NCBI RefSeq assembly: GCF_016916835.1
Contig: NZ_JAFFIX010000010.1
Location: 1-64,000 of the forward strand
Direction: 5' to 3'
Source: Actinacidiphila bryophytorum
Lineage (GTDB): Bacteria > Actinomycetota > Actinomycetes > Streptomycetales > Streptomycetaceae
Length of the DNA: 64,000 bases
Shown here piece after piece: positions 54,304-62,622 of the stretch (position 1 is the first letter of the stretch; every line of letters begins with the position of its first letter). Below the pieces are notes generated by a model. The model saw only the letters and a program-made list of their open reading frames with translations, was not told the DNA's origin and ran no database searches. A program made the position numbers and the translations under genes.

Positions 54304-55038
54304 TCATATGCCGCCGCCGTCGGCGGGGCGCAGGACGAAGCCGACACCGCGGACGGTGTGCAGGATGCGGGGGCGCCCGCCGGCCTCCAGTTTGCGCCGC
54401 AGGTAGCTGACGAAGGTGTCGACGGCGTCGGTGCGGACCTCGAAGTCGTAGCCCCACACCCGGTCGAGCAGCTGGTCGCGGGTCAGCACGATGCCGGTGT
54501 TGCGGGCCAGCGTCTCCAGCAGCTCGAACTCGCGCCGGGTCAGGTCGAGCGGTTCGCCGTCCCGGGTGGCGGTCCTGGCGGCGGGGTCGAGGACCAGGCC
54601 GCAGGCGCGCACCTGGCCGTCGGGGCGGGGCGGGCGGCGGCGCAGCAGGGCGTCGAGCCGCAGCACCAGCTCTTCCAGGGCGAAGGGTTTGACCAGGTAG
54701 TCGTCGGCGCCGGCCTGGAGTCCTGCGACGCGGTCGGCGACCTCGTCCAGCGCGGAGAGCACCAGCACCGGCAGGTCGCTGCCTCCGGCGCGCAGGGTGC
54801 GGCACACCTGGATGCCGTCGATGCCGGGCATGGAGACGTCCAGCACCAGCACGTCGGGGGCGGCCGCTGCCAGCTGCTCCAGCGCGGCGGCGCCGCCGTC
54901 CGCCTCGCCGACGGTGAAGCCGCGCAGCCGCAGGGCGCGGCCGAGCGAGCGGCGGATCGCGGCGTCGTCGTCGACGACCAGGACCCGCCCGCGCGGGTCA
55001 CCGCCGCCGTGCCCTGTGCCGCCCGTGCTGCCCGTCAT
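54304..55038 (-). CDS. OmpR/PhoB-type response regulator
   Basis: 244 residues. Receiver domain with the acidic pair VVDDDAAI, phospho-acceptor Asp in VLVLDVSMPGIDG, Thr/Ser in VLSALDEV and Lys in DDYLVKPFA; winged-helix output domain with RREFELLETLARN, RDQLLDRVWG and VDTFVSYLRRKLE. It binds DNA after phosphorylation by the kinase encoded downstream. The start is ATG 55038 with GGAGG ten bases upstream. It is the first gene of a four-gene unit. Confidence 0.95.
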   Translation of the reverse strand: MTGSTGGTGHGGGDPRGRVLVVDDDAAIRRSLGRALRLRGFTVGEADGGAAALEQLAAAAPDVLVLDVSMPGIDGIQVCRTLRAGGSDLPVLVLSALDEVADRVAGLQAGADDYLVKPFALEELVLRLDALLRRRPPRPDGQVRACGLVLDPAARTATRDGEPLDLTRREFELLETLARNTGIVLTRDQLLDRVWGYDFEVRTDAVDTFVSYLRRKLEAGGRPRILHTVRGVGFVLRPADGGGI

Positions 55039-55132
55039 GTCGTGTGCGCCTCCGCTCCCCGGCCGTTCTCGCATGGTGCATCGCGGGAACCATGCCTACA
55101 CGGCCGGGGGGCGGAGTGCTCTCACCGGGGTG

Positions 55133-56515
55133 TCACCCGCCGTACTGCGCGAAGGTGCGGGTGAAGTCCCAGGCCTGCTGCGAGACACCCGAGCAGGTGT
55201 CGTCGTTGGGGTAGCCGCCGGGGCAGGGCCGGTCCCGGTTGGCGGACCAGAAGGTCAGCCGGGCCAGGTGGTGGCTCTGCGCGTAGCCCAGGATGGTGCG
55301 GAAGTCGGCCACCGTGACGGTCTCGTTGTCGTCGGTGATGCCGTTCATCGAGGAGATGCCGCTGTGCCGGTAGGCCTGGTCGTCGGTGTAGCCGTAGGCG
55401 TTCTTCACCGCGTTCTTCAGCCCGTCGGCGGCCCTGGTGGTGAGGGTGCCCATGTTCTGTCCCGCGCCGCCGAAGTCGAACGGCATGATCGTCCAGCTGT
55501 CGACGGTCAGCCCGGAGGCGGCGGCCTTGTTGATCAGGCCGGTGTCCGGGCCGCTCTGGCCGGTGCCGATGGTGACGTAGACCGCGATGCCGGGGTTGTT
55601 CGCCTTGACGGTCTTGAGCGCGTCGACGGTGCGCTGCTGGACGGTGCCGTTGCTGTACGCGTCGGCCTCGATGTCGATGTCGATGGCGCGCAGCCCGTAG
55701 GCGCTGATCACCTTCTGGTAAGCGCCGGCCAGCGCGCCGGCGCTGGTGCAGGACTGCTCCAGCTTGTTGCCGCTGTAGCCGCCGAAGGACGGGATGACGT
55801 CGCCCCCTGCGGCCCTGACCTTGTTGATGGTGGCCTGGTCGACGCCGCCGGTGAGCGGCCGGCCGCCGTCCCACTGCGGGTTGCAGGTGCCGTTGCTGAG
55901 CACGAAGGCGAGAGTGAACCACTTCACGCCGGTGGCGTTCATGATCGTGGTCGGGTCGGGCGGGTTGCCCCAGCCGTTGTAGAGGTAGGGGGCCACGGCC
56001 TGCACGCCGCCGGCCGGCGGCGGGTCGGTCGGGGGTGTGCCGCTCCCGGTGGGCAGCGTCCAGATCTGGTTGGCCGAGCCCGCGCAGTCCCAGATCTGCA
56101 GCCGGGTGCCGTTGGCGGAGCTGGGGCCTGTCGCGTCCAGGCAGCGTCCCGAGCCGGCGTTGACCAGCTGGCCGCCGCTCGCGGTCCACTTCTGGGCGGC
56201 GGTGCCGTTGCAGTCGTACAGCTGGACCTTGGTGCCGTTGGCGGTGCCCGCGGCGGTGACGTCCATGCACTTGCCGAGCGCCCGCAGCGTCCCGTCGGAG
56301 CTGACGGTCCACACCTGTGCGGTGGTGCCGTTGCAGTCGTAGAGCTGCACGGCGGTGCCGTTGGCGCTGCTGGCGGCGGCGACGTCGACGCATTTGCCGC
56401 CGTATCCGGTGATCGCGCCCGAGGGGTCGGCGCCTGCGGCCTGGGTGGCGCCGAAGGTGCCCAGGGTGCCGGCCGCGAGGGCGCCGGCGAGCAGGACCGC
56501 GTGTTGCCTTCTCAT
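55133..56515 (-). CDS. Secreted GH18 chitinase-like protein with N-terminal ricin-B (CBM13) module
   Basis: 460 residues. Signal peptide (LLAGALAAGTLGTFGATQAAGA), then a ricin-type beta-trefoil (three repeats with GKCxDV and QxW: CVDVAAASSANGT, CMDVTAAGTANGT, CLDATGPSSANGT), a Pro/Thr linker and a GH18 barrel. The catalytic strand reads RAIDIDIEAD: the final DxDxE is kept but the first Asp of DxxDxDxE is replaced by Arg. It is predicted to hydrolyse chitin or a related beta-1,4 polymer. Its ATG shares one base with the stop of the GH16 gene (TGATG). Confidence 0.92.
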   Translation of the reverse strand: MRRQHAVLLAGALAAGTLGTFGATQAAGADPSGAITGYGGKCVDVAAASSANGTAVQLYDCNGTTAQVWTVSSDGTLRALGKCMDVTAAGTANGTKVQLYDCNGTAAQKWTASGGQLVNAGSGRCLDATGPSSANGTRLQIWDCAGSANQIWTLPTGSGTPPTDPPPAGGVQAVAPYLYNGWGNPPDPTTIMNATGVKWFTLAFVLSNGTCNPQWDGGRPLTGGVDQATINKVRAAGGDVIPSFGGYSGNKLEQSCTSAGALAGAYQKVISAYGLRAIDIDIEADAYSNGTVQQRTVDALKTVKANNPGIAVYVTIGTGQSGPDTGLINKAAASGLTVDSWTIMPFDFGGAGQNMGTLTTRAADGLKNAVKNAYGYTDDQAYRHSGISSMNGITDDNETVTVADFRTILGYAQSHHLARLTFWSANRDRPCPGGYPNDDTCSGVSQQAWDFTRTFAQYGG

Positions 56516-57804
56516 CAGCTGTTCACCGTCCACTTCTGGTTGGCCGTGCCCGCGCAGGTCCAGATCTGCAGCCGGGTGCCGTTGGCCGAGCTGTTGCCGG
56601 TGGCGTCCAGGCACTTGTTCGCGGCGGGGTTGACGATGTCGTGGGCGGCGCTGACGGCCCACTGCTGGGCGGCGGTGCCGTTGCAGTCGTAGAGCTGCAC
56701 CTTGGTGCCGTCCGCGGTGCCGGCCGCCGCGACGTCCATGCACTTGCCGAGCGCCCTGATCGTGCCGTCGGAGCCGACCGTCCAGGACTGGGCGGCGGTG
56801 CCGTTGCAGTCGTAGAGCTGGACGGCGGTGCCGTTGGCCGAGGAGGCGCCCGCGACGTCCACGCACTTGCCGCCGATGCCGGTGATGGTGTGGCCACCGC
56901 CCGTGCCACCGCCGGTGCCGCCCGAGCTGTCCGAGGTCGTCACGTGGACGTAGTCGACCACCAGCTGCTGCGGGAAGGAGGTGCTGCCGTCGGGGTCGCC
57001 GGGCCAGTAGCCGCCGACCGCGAGGTTCATGATCAGGTAGAAGGGGTGGTCGTACACCCAGCGGTTGCCGCCGAGGTCGGCGGGCGTGCGGGTCTCGTAG
57101 ACGTTGCCGTCCACCGACCACTTGATGGAGTTGGGCGCCCAGTCGACGGCGAAGGTGTGGAAGGCGTCGGAGAAGCTCTGCCCGTTCGGCAGGGTGTATC
57201 CGGCGCCGATGCCGTTGGCGCCGGAGTAGCCGGGGCCGTGGATGGTGCCGTGGACGCTGCCGGGCTCGAAGCCGACGTTCTCCATGATGTCGATCTCGCC
57301 GTCGGTCGGCCAGTTGCCGCCGCCGAGCATCCAGAACGCGGGCCACATGCCCTGGCCGCGCGGGAGCTTCATCCGGGTCTCGAAGTGGCCGTAGGCCTGG
57401 CTGAACTTCTGCGGGGTGGACAGCCGGGCCGAGGTGTACTGGCAGGTGCCGTACCAGCACTGGTAGTTGGCCGGGTTCTCCTTGCGGGCGGTGATGACCA
57501 GGTTGCCCTGTCCGTCGAGCGCGGCGTTGTGGGTGCCGCTGGTGTAGTACTCGCGCTCGTGGTTGTTGACGTTGTCGCCGGTCTCGTAGCCCCATTTGGA
57601 GCTGTCGACCGCGCTGCCCGCCGGGCCGTTGAAGTCGTCGGTGAAGGTGGCGGTCGCGGCGGCCGGGGCCACCGCTGGCGCGGCGCCGGCGCGGGCGGGC
57701 GAGGCGGTCTGCTGGAGCAGTGCGGCCAGCAGCAGGGCGCCCGCGGCCAGCAGCGGGAGGGTGCGTATCCGTCTGATCCGTCGGGTGGGGGGTGATGCCG
57801 ACAT
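56515..57804 (-). CDS. Secreted GH16 beta-glucanase with C-terminal ricin-B (CBM13) module
   Basis: 429 residues. Signal peptide (LPLLAAGALLLAALLQQ, cleavage near ARA-GAA), GH16 jelly-roll with catalytic GEIDIMENVG (two Glu and Asp) and WPAFWMLGG, then a Gly/Thr linker and a ricin-type trefoil (CVDVAGASSANGT, CMDVAAAGTADGT, CLDATGNSSANGT). It resembles beta-1,3-glucanases (laminarinases) attacking fungal walls. The start is ATG 57804 with GAGGAG six bases upstream. It is the first gene of the GH16-GH18 operon. A 27-bp element shared with the GH30 gene lies about 125 bases upstream. Confidence 0.94.
   Translation of the reverse strand: MSASPPTRRIRRIRTLPLLAAGALLLAALLQQTASPARAGAAPAVAPAAATATFTDDFNGPAGSAVDSSKWGYETGDNVNNHEREYYTSGTHNAALDGQGNLVITARKENPANYQCWYGTCQYTSARLSTPQKFSQAYGHFETRMKLPRGQGMWPAFWMLGGGNWPTDGEIDIMENVGFEPGSVHGTIHGPGYSGANGIGAGYTLPNGQSFSDAFHTFAVDWAPNSIKWSVDGNVYETRTPADLGGNRWVYDHPFYLIMNLAVGGYWPGDPDGSTSFPQQLVVDYVHVTTSDSSGGTGGGTGGGHTITGIGGKCVDVAGASSANGTAVQLYDCNGTAAQSWTVGSDGTIRALGKCMDVAAAGTADGTKVQLYDCNGTAAQQWAVSAAHDIVNPAANKCLDATGNSSANGTRLQIWTCAGTANQKWTVNS
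56778..56890 (-). repeat. Ricin-module segment nearly identical to one in the GH30 gene
   Basis: About 110 bases (56781-56890) match 59547-59656 with about three differences. Both code for the first trefoil repeat (KCVDVAGASSANG). The corresponding GH18 segment (about 56315-56425) is similar but less so. Confidence 0.8.
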
Positions 57805-57929
57805 GCCGGGCTCCTCTGTGGGGGGCGGCGGAAACACGGGACCGGAGCACACAGGAAGGTCATGCTCCTGACATTCGGTGAGCCGTACGGCACCCCCGGT
57901 CAATCACCGCTCCCGGGGGCCACTTCGCT

Positions 57930-57956
57930 CACGTCTTAGTTCAGGACGTGATTTAA
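57930..57956 (-). promoter_or_regulatory. 27-bp element upstream of GH16-GH18 operon
   Basis: CACGTC-N9-GACGTG followed by ATTTAA. It matches 61291-61317 upstream of the GH30 gene at 22 of 27 positions, with GACGTGATTTAA identical. It has dyad symmetry (CACGTC/GACGTG), so is a candidate operator. Confidence 0.6.
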
Positions 57957-58022
57957 ATGGCGGGGCGAAGTGCCGTCAATACTTCCGACAAAGGTCTGTA
58001 CCAAGAACTTCGCCCGAGCCGC

Positions 58023-59000
58023 TCACAGCTCCCTGCGCCGCACCAGCACCGCCAGTACCAGGACGCCGGGAACGAGCGGCAGCCAGGCCGTCACCAGCCG
58101 GTAGCCCAGCACCGCCGACGTGGCCGCCACCGCGGAGGCGCCCGCGGTCATCAGGGCCAGGCCCAGCGCCGCGTCGAGCGAGCCGAGGCCGGCCGGCGTG
58201 GGAAGCCAGCCCGCAGCCGTGCTCGCGAACAGGTACGCCACCACCACCCCGCTCACCGGCACCGGCGCGTGCACCGCGCGCATCACCGCGACCACCACGG
58301 CCGCGTGCATGGCGGGGAAGGCCAGCGAGCCGCCCCACAGCGCCGCCACCCGGGCGCGGTTGCCGTGCAGCACCCGCACGTCGCGGACGACGGAGCCGAG
58401 GAAGTCCCGCAGCCTCTCGCGCAGCCGGCGGGCGCACCGGGTCAGCACGACGCCGCCCGCCACCACGGCCGCGACCACACCGGCGATCACCAGCGGATGG
58501 TCGGGGACCCCGGGTCCGCCGCCGGTGACCCGGTGCAGGTGCAGGGCGCCGGGGAAGAGCGCGAGCACCGCGAGCAGCAGTGCGACCCGGCCGATGACCG
58601 CGGCGCAGGCGCGTACCGCGAGGGCGGCGACCGAACGGGTCGGACTCAGCCCCCTGCGCACCAGGAAGCGCAGGTTGACGGCATTGCCGCCGACCCCGGC
58701 GGGCAGGATGTGGTTGGCCGCGGAGGCGGCGAACTGGGCGGCCAGCAGCAGCCCGGGCGGCAGCCGCTCCACGACCGCGCCCTGCTGGGCGGTGGCCGAG
58801 CAGACCCAGGTCATGAAAGCGGCGAAGCAGGCCACCACCAGCCACTCGCCGTCGGCGGAGCCCAGCTGTCCGGCGCTGGAGTCGATCATCGCCCACTTGC
58901 TGGTCACCACGACCGCGACGGCGGCCACCGGCAGCAGCACCGCCATCGACCGCACGGAAGCGCGCTGCCAGCCGGCACCCTCGTTGCGGGCGATGGACAC
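58023..59000 (-). CDS. Lysylphosphatidylglycerol synthase-like membrane protein (UPF0104)
   Basis: 325 residues with about eight membrane helices, opening VLLPVAAVAVVVTSKW and containing the family block NHILPAGVGGNAVNLRFLVR and GWLPTPAGLGSLDAALGLAL. This matches the transmembrane part of MprF-like proteins, lacking the aminoacyl-transferase domain; some relatives flip lipids or act in glycolipid synthesis. The start is GTG 59000 with GAGGAG five bases upstream. It stands between the GH16 and GH30 genes, same strand, with no sign of co-transcription. Confidence 0.9.
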   Translation of the reverse strand: MSIARNEGAGWQRASVRSMAVLLPVAAVAVVVTSKWAMIDSSAGQLGSADGEWLVVACFAAFMTWVCSATAQQGAVVERLPPGLLLAAQFAASAANHILPAGVGGNAVNLRFLVRRGLSPTRSVAALAVRACAAVIGRVALLLAVLALFPGALHLHRVTGGGPGVPDHPLVIAGVVAAVVAGGVVLTRCARRLRERLRDFLGSVVRDVRVLHGNRARVAALWGGSLAFPAMHAAVVVAVMRAVHAPVPVSGVVVAYLFASTAAGWLPTPAGLGSLDAALGLALMTAGASAVAATSAVLGYRLVTAWLPLVPGVLVLAVLVRRREL

Positions 59001-59177
59001 GGGGACTCCTCGTCGCGTGGGGCACGGCGGGCGGACGCTCCAGCTCCAGCCCAGGTTAGGCGGCGACAGCCGCCGCGTCCCCTTCGCACACGGCCACCTG
59101 GGTCAACGTCTGACAAACAGCTGTTGACGTCCCGGTAGGCGGCCGGCCCCGCGGCCCGTGCCCCGGGCGTGCGGGAG

Positions 59178-59210
59178 CGCCGGTCCCGCGCGGGCTGCGC
59201 GGGACCGGCG
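59178..59210. terminator. Terminator between GH30 and LPG-synthase-like genes
   Basis: CGCCGGTCCCGCGC (59178-59191) pairs perfectly with GCGCGGGACCGGCG (59197-59210): 14 bp, 5-base loop. It lies about 70 bases after the GH30 stop (minus strand). A pyrimidine/T-rich run follows only on the plus strand. Confidence 0.7.
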
Positions 59211-59280
59211 TCCCCTTTTCTTCCTTCGGCGAGGCCGGCGGCGGTGAGAGGTCCGCACCGGCCGTCACGGGGTCAGCGGA

Positions 59281-61200
59281 TCACGCGGCCGGCGCGTTCC
59301 ACTGCTGGTTGGCCGCGCCGGTGCAGTCCCATATCTGCAGCCGGGTGCCGTTGGCGGAACTGGGTCCCGTCGCGTCGAGGCATCTGCCCGACTGCGGGTT
59401 GACCAGGGTGTTGTCGGCGCCTCTTGTCCACACCTGCGACCCGGTGCCATTGCAGTCGTAGAGCTGGACCTGGGTGCCGTTGGCGGTGCCGGCCGCGGCG
59501 ACGTCCATGCACTTGCCGAGCGCCTGGAAGGTGCTGCCGCTCGCCGTCCAGGACTGGGCGGCGGTGCCGTTGCAGTCGTAGAGCTGGACGGCGGCGCCGT
59601 TGGCCGAGGAGGCGCCCGCGACGTCCACGCACTTGCCGCCGTAGCCGGTGATGGTGCCGGTGTGGCCGCCGGTGTTCCCGCCGCCGGTGCCGGGCGTGCC
59701 GGACCAGGTGAAGGTGGCGGAGGCGCCGCCGGGCAGCGAGTAGGAGAAGTTCTCGTTGCCCCAGTTGACCCGCAGCGTCTGGGCCGAGGACGACTCGTTG
59801 TAGGCGATGAGCGCCTTGGAGCCGTCGGGGTTGCGCCAGGCGACGTTGCGGACGGTGGAGTTGTCGGTGGAGGCGATCCGGGTGGCGCCGGGCTTCACGA
59901 ACTTGGTGAGCTGGCCCATCGTGTAGTACTCGATCGTGTAGTCCACCTGCCCGCTGCGGCTGTCACCGTTGTGCACGGTGATCAGTCCCGTGCAGGTGCC
60001 GCAGCCGCCGTTGTGCGGGCCCATGTTCTGGTCGACCGCCAGGCTCCACTTGACCCAGCTCTGGCCCCAGTTGCGGGTGTAGTCGATCAGGTTCTCCATG
60101 TCCTCCTTCTGCTGGTTGGCGATCCAGGTGCCACCGGAGTGCTCGGTGTCGAAGGCGGGCAGCGTGGGGTACTGGTTGTGGACCGTGGTCTGCTCGCCGA
60201 CGTTGCCGCCGTAGCCGTGCCAGGCGATGCCGCCGAAGTTGGGGTCGTTGCGCACGGCGGAGTCGGTGACCGTCGGGGCCGCGTAGCTGTCGTAGGTGTC
60301 CCAGTTCCAGTCCAGCGCGAGGACCTTGGTGGACAGCCCGGCCGCGTGCAGCGCGGGCAGCAGATCGGTCTTGGTGAAGTACGCGAGGCCCGAGCCGTTC
60401 CACTGCGCCGACGGGTAGCCGCTGCAGCAGGTGGGCTCGTTCTGCACCGTGACGTAGTCCACCGGGACGCCCTGCGCCTGGTAGGCCTGCAGGTACTTGA
60501 CGAAGTACTGCGCGTAGGCGGCGTAGTACTGCGACTCCAGCCAGCCCTGGCTGTAGGCGTCGTTGTCCTTCATCCACGGCGGCGGGGTCCACGGGGTGCC
60601 CATGACCTTGACGTCCGGGTTGAGCTGCCGGGCCTGCTTGGTCAGCGGGACGACGTCGGCCAGGTCGTGGGCGATGGAGAAGTGCGCCAGGCCCGGGTCG
60701 GTCTGGCCCGCGGGCATGTCGTCGTAGGTGTAGTTGCCGCGCGCGAGGTCCGAGGCCCCCATGGGGTTGCGCAGGAAGCCCAGGCCGATGCCGTTCACCG
60801 GGTCGAAGAGCTTCTGCATGACGGTGTTGCGGGTGGACGCCGACAGGGCGCCGCTGCTGTTCATCAGCCAGGCGGCGGTGTCGGTGAAGGACGCGCCGCC
60901 GCCGGTGAACTTCTGGTAGGTGGTGCCCTCGTCGACCGTCACGTTCTGGCCTGAGCCGCCGGTGCCGGAGGCGAAGGACAGCGGGGCCTGCTGCTCCAGG
61001 CCCTTGACGACGTTGCGGCCGCCTGAGTCGTTGGTGGTGGTGAGGTAGACCTGCACGCTCTCGCCCGCCGCGTGTGCGGTCACGGGTACGGCGAGCATCG
61101 GGGTGATCGCCGCGGCTGCGGCGGTGAGCGTCCCGACGACGACGCGCCGCAGTCGGGATCTGGAGGATCTGCCCGTGTGGGGCCGGGTTGCTGCGCTCAT
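59281..61200 (-). CDS. Secreted GH30 glycosidase with C-terminal ricin-B (CBM13) module
   Basis: 639 residues. Signal peptide (LTAAAAAITPMLAVPVTAHA), then a GH30 barrel: FTGGGASFTDTAAWL, LRNPMGASD, acid/base Glu in VTVQNEP and nucleophile Glu in FDTEHSGG. A beta domain (ALIAYNESSSAQTLRVNWG) and Gly-rich linker lead to a ricin trefoil. The family includes beta-1,6-glucanases and glucosylceramidases; a beta-1,6-glucanase acting with the GH16 enzyme on fungal glucan is plausible. The start is ATG 61200. Upstream are direct GTTTCAC repeats and the 27-bp element shared with GH16. Confidence 0.94.
   Translation of the reverse strand: MSAATRPHTGRSSRSRLRRVVVGTLTAAAAAITPMLAVPVTAHAAGESVQVYLTTTNDSGGRNVVKGLEQQAPLSFASGTGGSGQNVTVDEGTTYQKFTGGGASFTDTAAWLMNSSGALSASTRNTVMQKLFDPVNGIGLGFLRNPMGASDLARGNYTYDDMPAGQTDPGLAHFSIAHDLADVVPLTKQARQLNPDVKVMGTPWTPPPWMKDNDAYSQGWLESQYYAAYAQYFVKYLQAYQAQGVPVDYVTVQNEPTCCSGYPSAQWNGSGLAYFTKTDLLPALHAAGLSTKVLALDWNWDTYDSYAAPTVTDSAVRNDPNFGGIAWHGYGGNVGEQTTVHNQYPTLPAFDTEHSGGTWIANQQKEDMENLIDYTRNWGQSWVKWSLAVDQNMGPHNGGCGTCTGLITVHNGDSRSGQVDYTIEYYTMGQLTKFVKPGATRIASTDNSTVRNVAWRNPDGSKALIAYNESSSAQTLRVNWGNENFSYSLPGGASATFTWSGTPGTGGGNTGGHTGTITGYGGKCVDVAGASSANGAAVQLYDCNGTAAQSWTASGSTFQALGKCMDVAAAGTANGTQVQLYDCNGTGSQVWTRGADNTLVNPQSGRCLDATGPSSANGTRLQIWDCTGAANQQWNAPAA
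59547..59656 (-). repeat. Ricin-module segment nearly identical to one in the GH16 gene
   Basis: Partner of 56781-56890: about 110 bases with about three differences, including the silent and coding changes that turn GIGG into GYGG and NGT into NGA. Confidence 0.8.
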
Positions 61201-61271
61201 GGGTCGTTGCCTTTCTCGGCACGATGGCATGGGCCTGACATGGACGAGCGTGCAGTGAGGGGGTCCGCACG

Positions 61272-61293
61272 CTTGTTTCACACCTTGTTTCAC
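61272..61293 (-). promoter_or_regulatory. Direct repeats upstream of GH30 gene
   Basis: CTTGTTTCAC occurs at 61272-61281 and again at 61284-61293, a 12-bp period; the inverted form GTGAAAC is at 61364-61370. GTGAA(A)C also occurs in the lacI leader (GTGAACGGTTTC, 62496-62507). Candidate half-sites for the neighbouring LacI regulator (inference). Confidence 0.5.
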
Positions 61294-61317
61294 GACTTAT
61301 ATCGCGACGTGATTTAA
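61291..61317 (-). promoter_or_regulatory. 27-bp element upstream of GH30
   Basis: CACGAC-N9-GACGTG followed by ATTTAA, 22 of 27 positions identical to 57930-57956. It lies about 90 bases upstream of the GH30 start and overlaps the end of the direct repeats. Confidence 0.6.
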
Positions 61318-61435
61318 CTCGCGCGCATCACGGCCGTCAAGGGATCGCACGCTGGGCGCGCGCGTGAAACACCATGTAACGAACGGCGGTTGACCGCTTC
61401 AGCCGACACCGCAGCGCCCGGCGCGGGCGCCGGGC

Positions 61436-62461
61436 TCAGCCCGCGCAGGGCGCGGTGCTGCCACGCGGCACGAGGGCGGGAGAGGGGAGCAGGATGTCGG
61501 GGACCGGGGTGCCCTCGATCAGCGAGAGCAGCGCGGTGGCCGCCCGCTCGCCGTACTCCATGACCTGCCGGCTGACCGCGGTCAGCGCGGGGTGCACCAG
61601 CCGGCACAGCTCGCTGTCGTCCCAGGCGACCAGGGACAGTTGGCCGGGTACCGACACACCCATCTCCTGGGTGACGCTCAGCGCGGCCACCGCCATCACG
61701 TCGTTGTCGTAGACGATCGCGGTGGGCCGCAGCGACCCGGACAGCAGCCGCCGGGTGGCCCGCGCGCCCTCCTCGCCCGAGTAGTCGGTGTACACGCACG
61801 GCACACCGTCCAGGCCCAGTTCCGCGGTGGCCGCGTCGAAGGCCTCGCCGCGCTCCCTGGTGTGCACGAAGTGCGCGGGTCCCGCGACCCGGGCGATCCT
61901 GCGGTGCCCCATCGCGGCCAGGTACGCCAGCGTCTCGCGCACCGCGGCGGCGTCGTTGATCCACACCGACGGAACCCCCGAGGTGACCGCCGCGTGCCCG
62001 ATCACGACCGCGGGCAGCCCCAGCTCGGTGACCAGGCCCAGCCGGTGGTCCTGCTCGCGCAGGTCGACCAGCAGCACACCGTCCACCCGGCGCTCGCCCC
62101 ACCACCTGCGGTAGGCGACCTCCTCGGCCCTGGCGTCGTCGGTGACCTGGAGCAGCAACGCGGTGCCGGTCGGCGCGAGGCCCGCCTCGACGCCGGAGAT
62201 CAGCTGCATGAAGAACGGCTCGATGCCCAGCACCCAGGCCGGCCGGTCCACGACCAGGCCGATCGCGCCGCTGCGCCCGTCGGACAGCGCGCGGGCGGCG
62301 CTGCTGGGGTGCCAGCCCATCCGGGCGGCGATCTCCAGGATCCTGGCCCTGGTCTGCTCCGAGACCCCCGCCTTGCCGTTGAGCGCGTAGGACACGGCAC
62401 CCTTGGACACCCCGGCGGCCTCGGCGATGTCGGCAATGGTGGGACGCTTCTTGGGGCTCAT
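61436..62461 (-). CDS. LacI family transcriptional regulator
   Basis: 341 residues. The N-terminal helix-turn-helix and hinge (PTIADIAEAAGVSKGAVSYA, LNGKAGVSEQTRARILEIA) are followed by a periplasmic-binding-like sugar sensor with YDNDVMAVAAL and LVAWDDSELCRLVHP. It probably represses the adjacent GH30 gene, and perhaps the GH16-GH18 operon, until an oligosaccharide is present (inference). The start is ATG 62461 (MSPKKRP) with GAGGA upstream. GTGAACGGTTTC in its leader and a perfect 18-bp palindrome farther upstream are candidate autoregulatory sites. Confidence 0.94.
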   Translation of the reverse strand: MSPKKRPTIADIAEAAGVSKGAVSYALNGKAGVSEQTRARILEIAARMGWHPSSAARALSDGRSGAIGLVVDRPAWVLGIEPFFMQLISGVEAGLAPTGTALLLQVTDDARAEEVAYRRWWGERRVDGVLLVDLREQDHRLGLVTELGLPAVVIGHAAVTSGVPSVWINDAAAVRETLAYLAAMGHRRIARVAGPAHFVHTRERGEAFDAATAELGLDGVPCVYTDYSGEEGARATRRLLSGSLRPTAIVYDNDVMAVAALSVTQEMGVSVPGQLSLVAWDDSELCRLVHPALTAVSRQVMEYGERAATALLSLIEGTPVPDILLPSPALVPRGSTAPCAG

Positions 62462-62495
62462 GTCGTCCTCGATACGGCAGGGCGGCCCGCGGGCC

Positions 62496-62507
62496 GTGAA
62501 CGGTTTC
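62496..62507 (-). promoter_or_regulatory. LacI-like half-palindrome in lacI leader
   Basis: GTGAACGGTTTC resembles the GAAAC/GTTTC half-sites of LacI-family operators and lies 35-46 bases before the lacI start. Assignment is tentative. Confidence 0.35.
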
Positions 62508-62596
62508 GGTCGCGTGGGGGGCGTGATCGGCCCGCACACCTTAACAACGCGGAACCCGCCCCGGAACGGCCCCGCACGCTCGCGGACCGCCCCGCG

Positions 62597-62614
62597 GGCT
62601 CAACCGGTTGAGCC
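62597..62614. promoter_or_regulatory. Perfect 18-bp palindrome between methyltransferase and lacI genes
   Basis: GGCTCAACCGGTTGAGCC is a perfect palindrome centred on CCGG, the style of a LacI-family operator. It is 136-153 bases upstream of the lacI start and 9 bases after the methyltransferase stop. It has no loop, which favours a protein site over a terminator. Confidence 0.5.
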
Positions 62615-62622
62615 GCCGGTGA

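Noticed and set aside
55133..57850. A 905-codon frame covering both GH18 and the GH16 region
   Set aside because: The upstream half is a shifted frame of the GH16 gene; GH18 begins at ATG 56515 with its own signal peptide.
59178..59225. Plus-strand intrinsic terminator with T-run
   Set aside because: No plus-strand gene ends before it; the same hairpin is better explained as the GH30 terminator on the minus strand.
61296..61301. TATAAG on the minus strand as the GH30 -10 box
   Set aside because: No acceptable -35 lies 16-18 bases upstream, and the sequence falls inside the shared 27-bp element.
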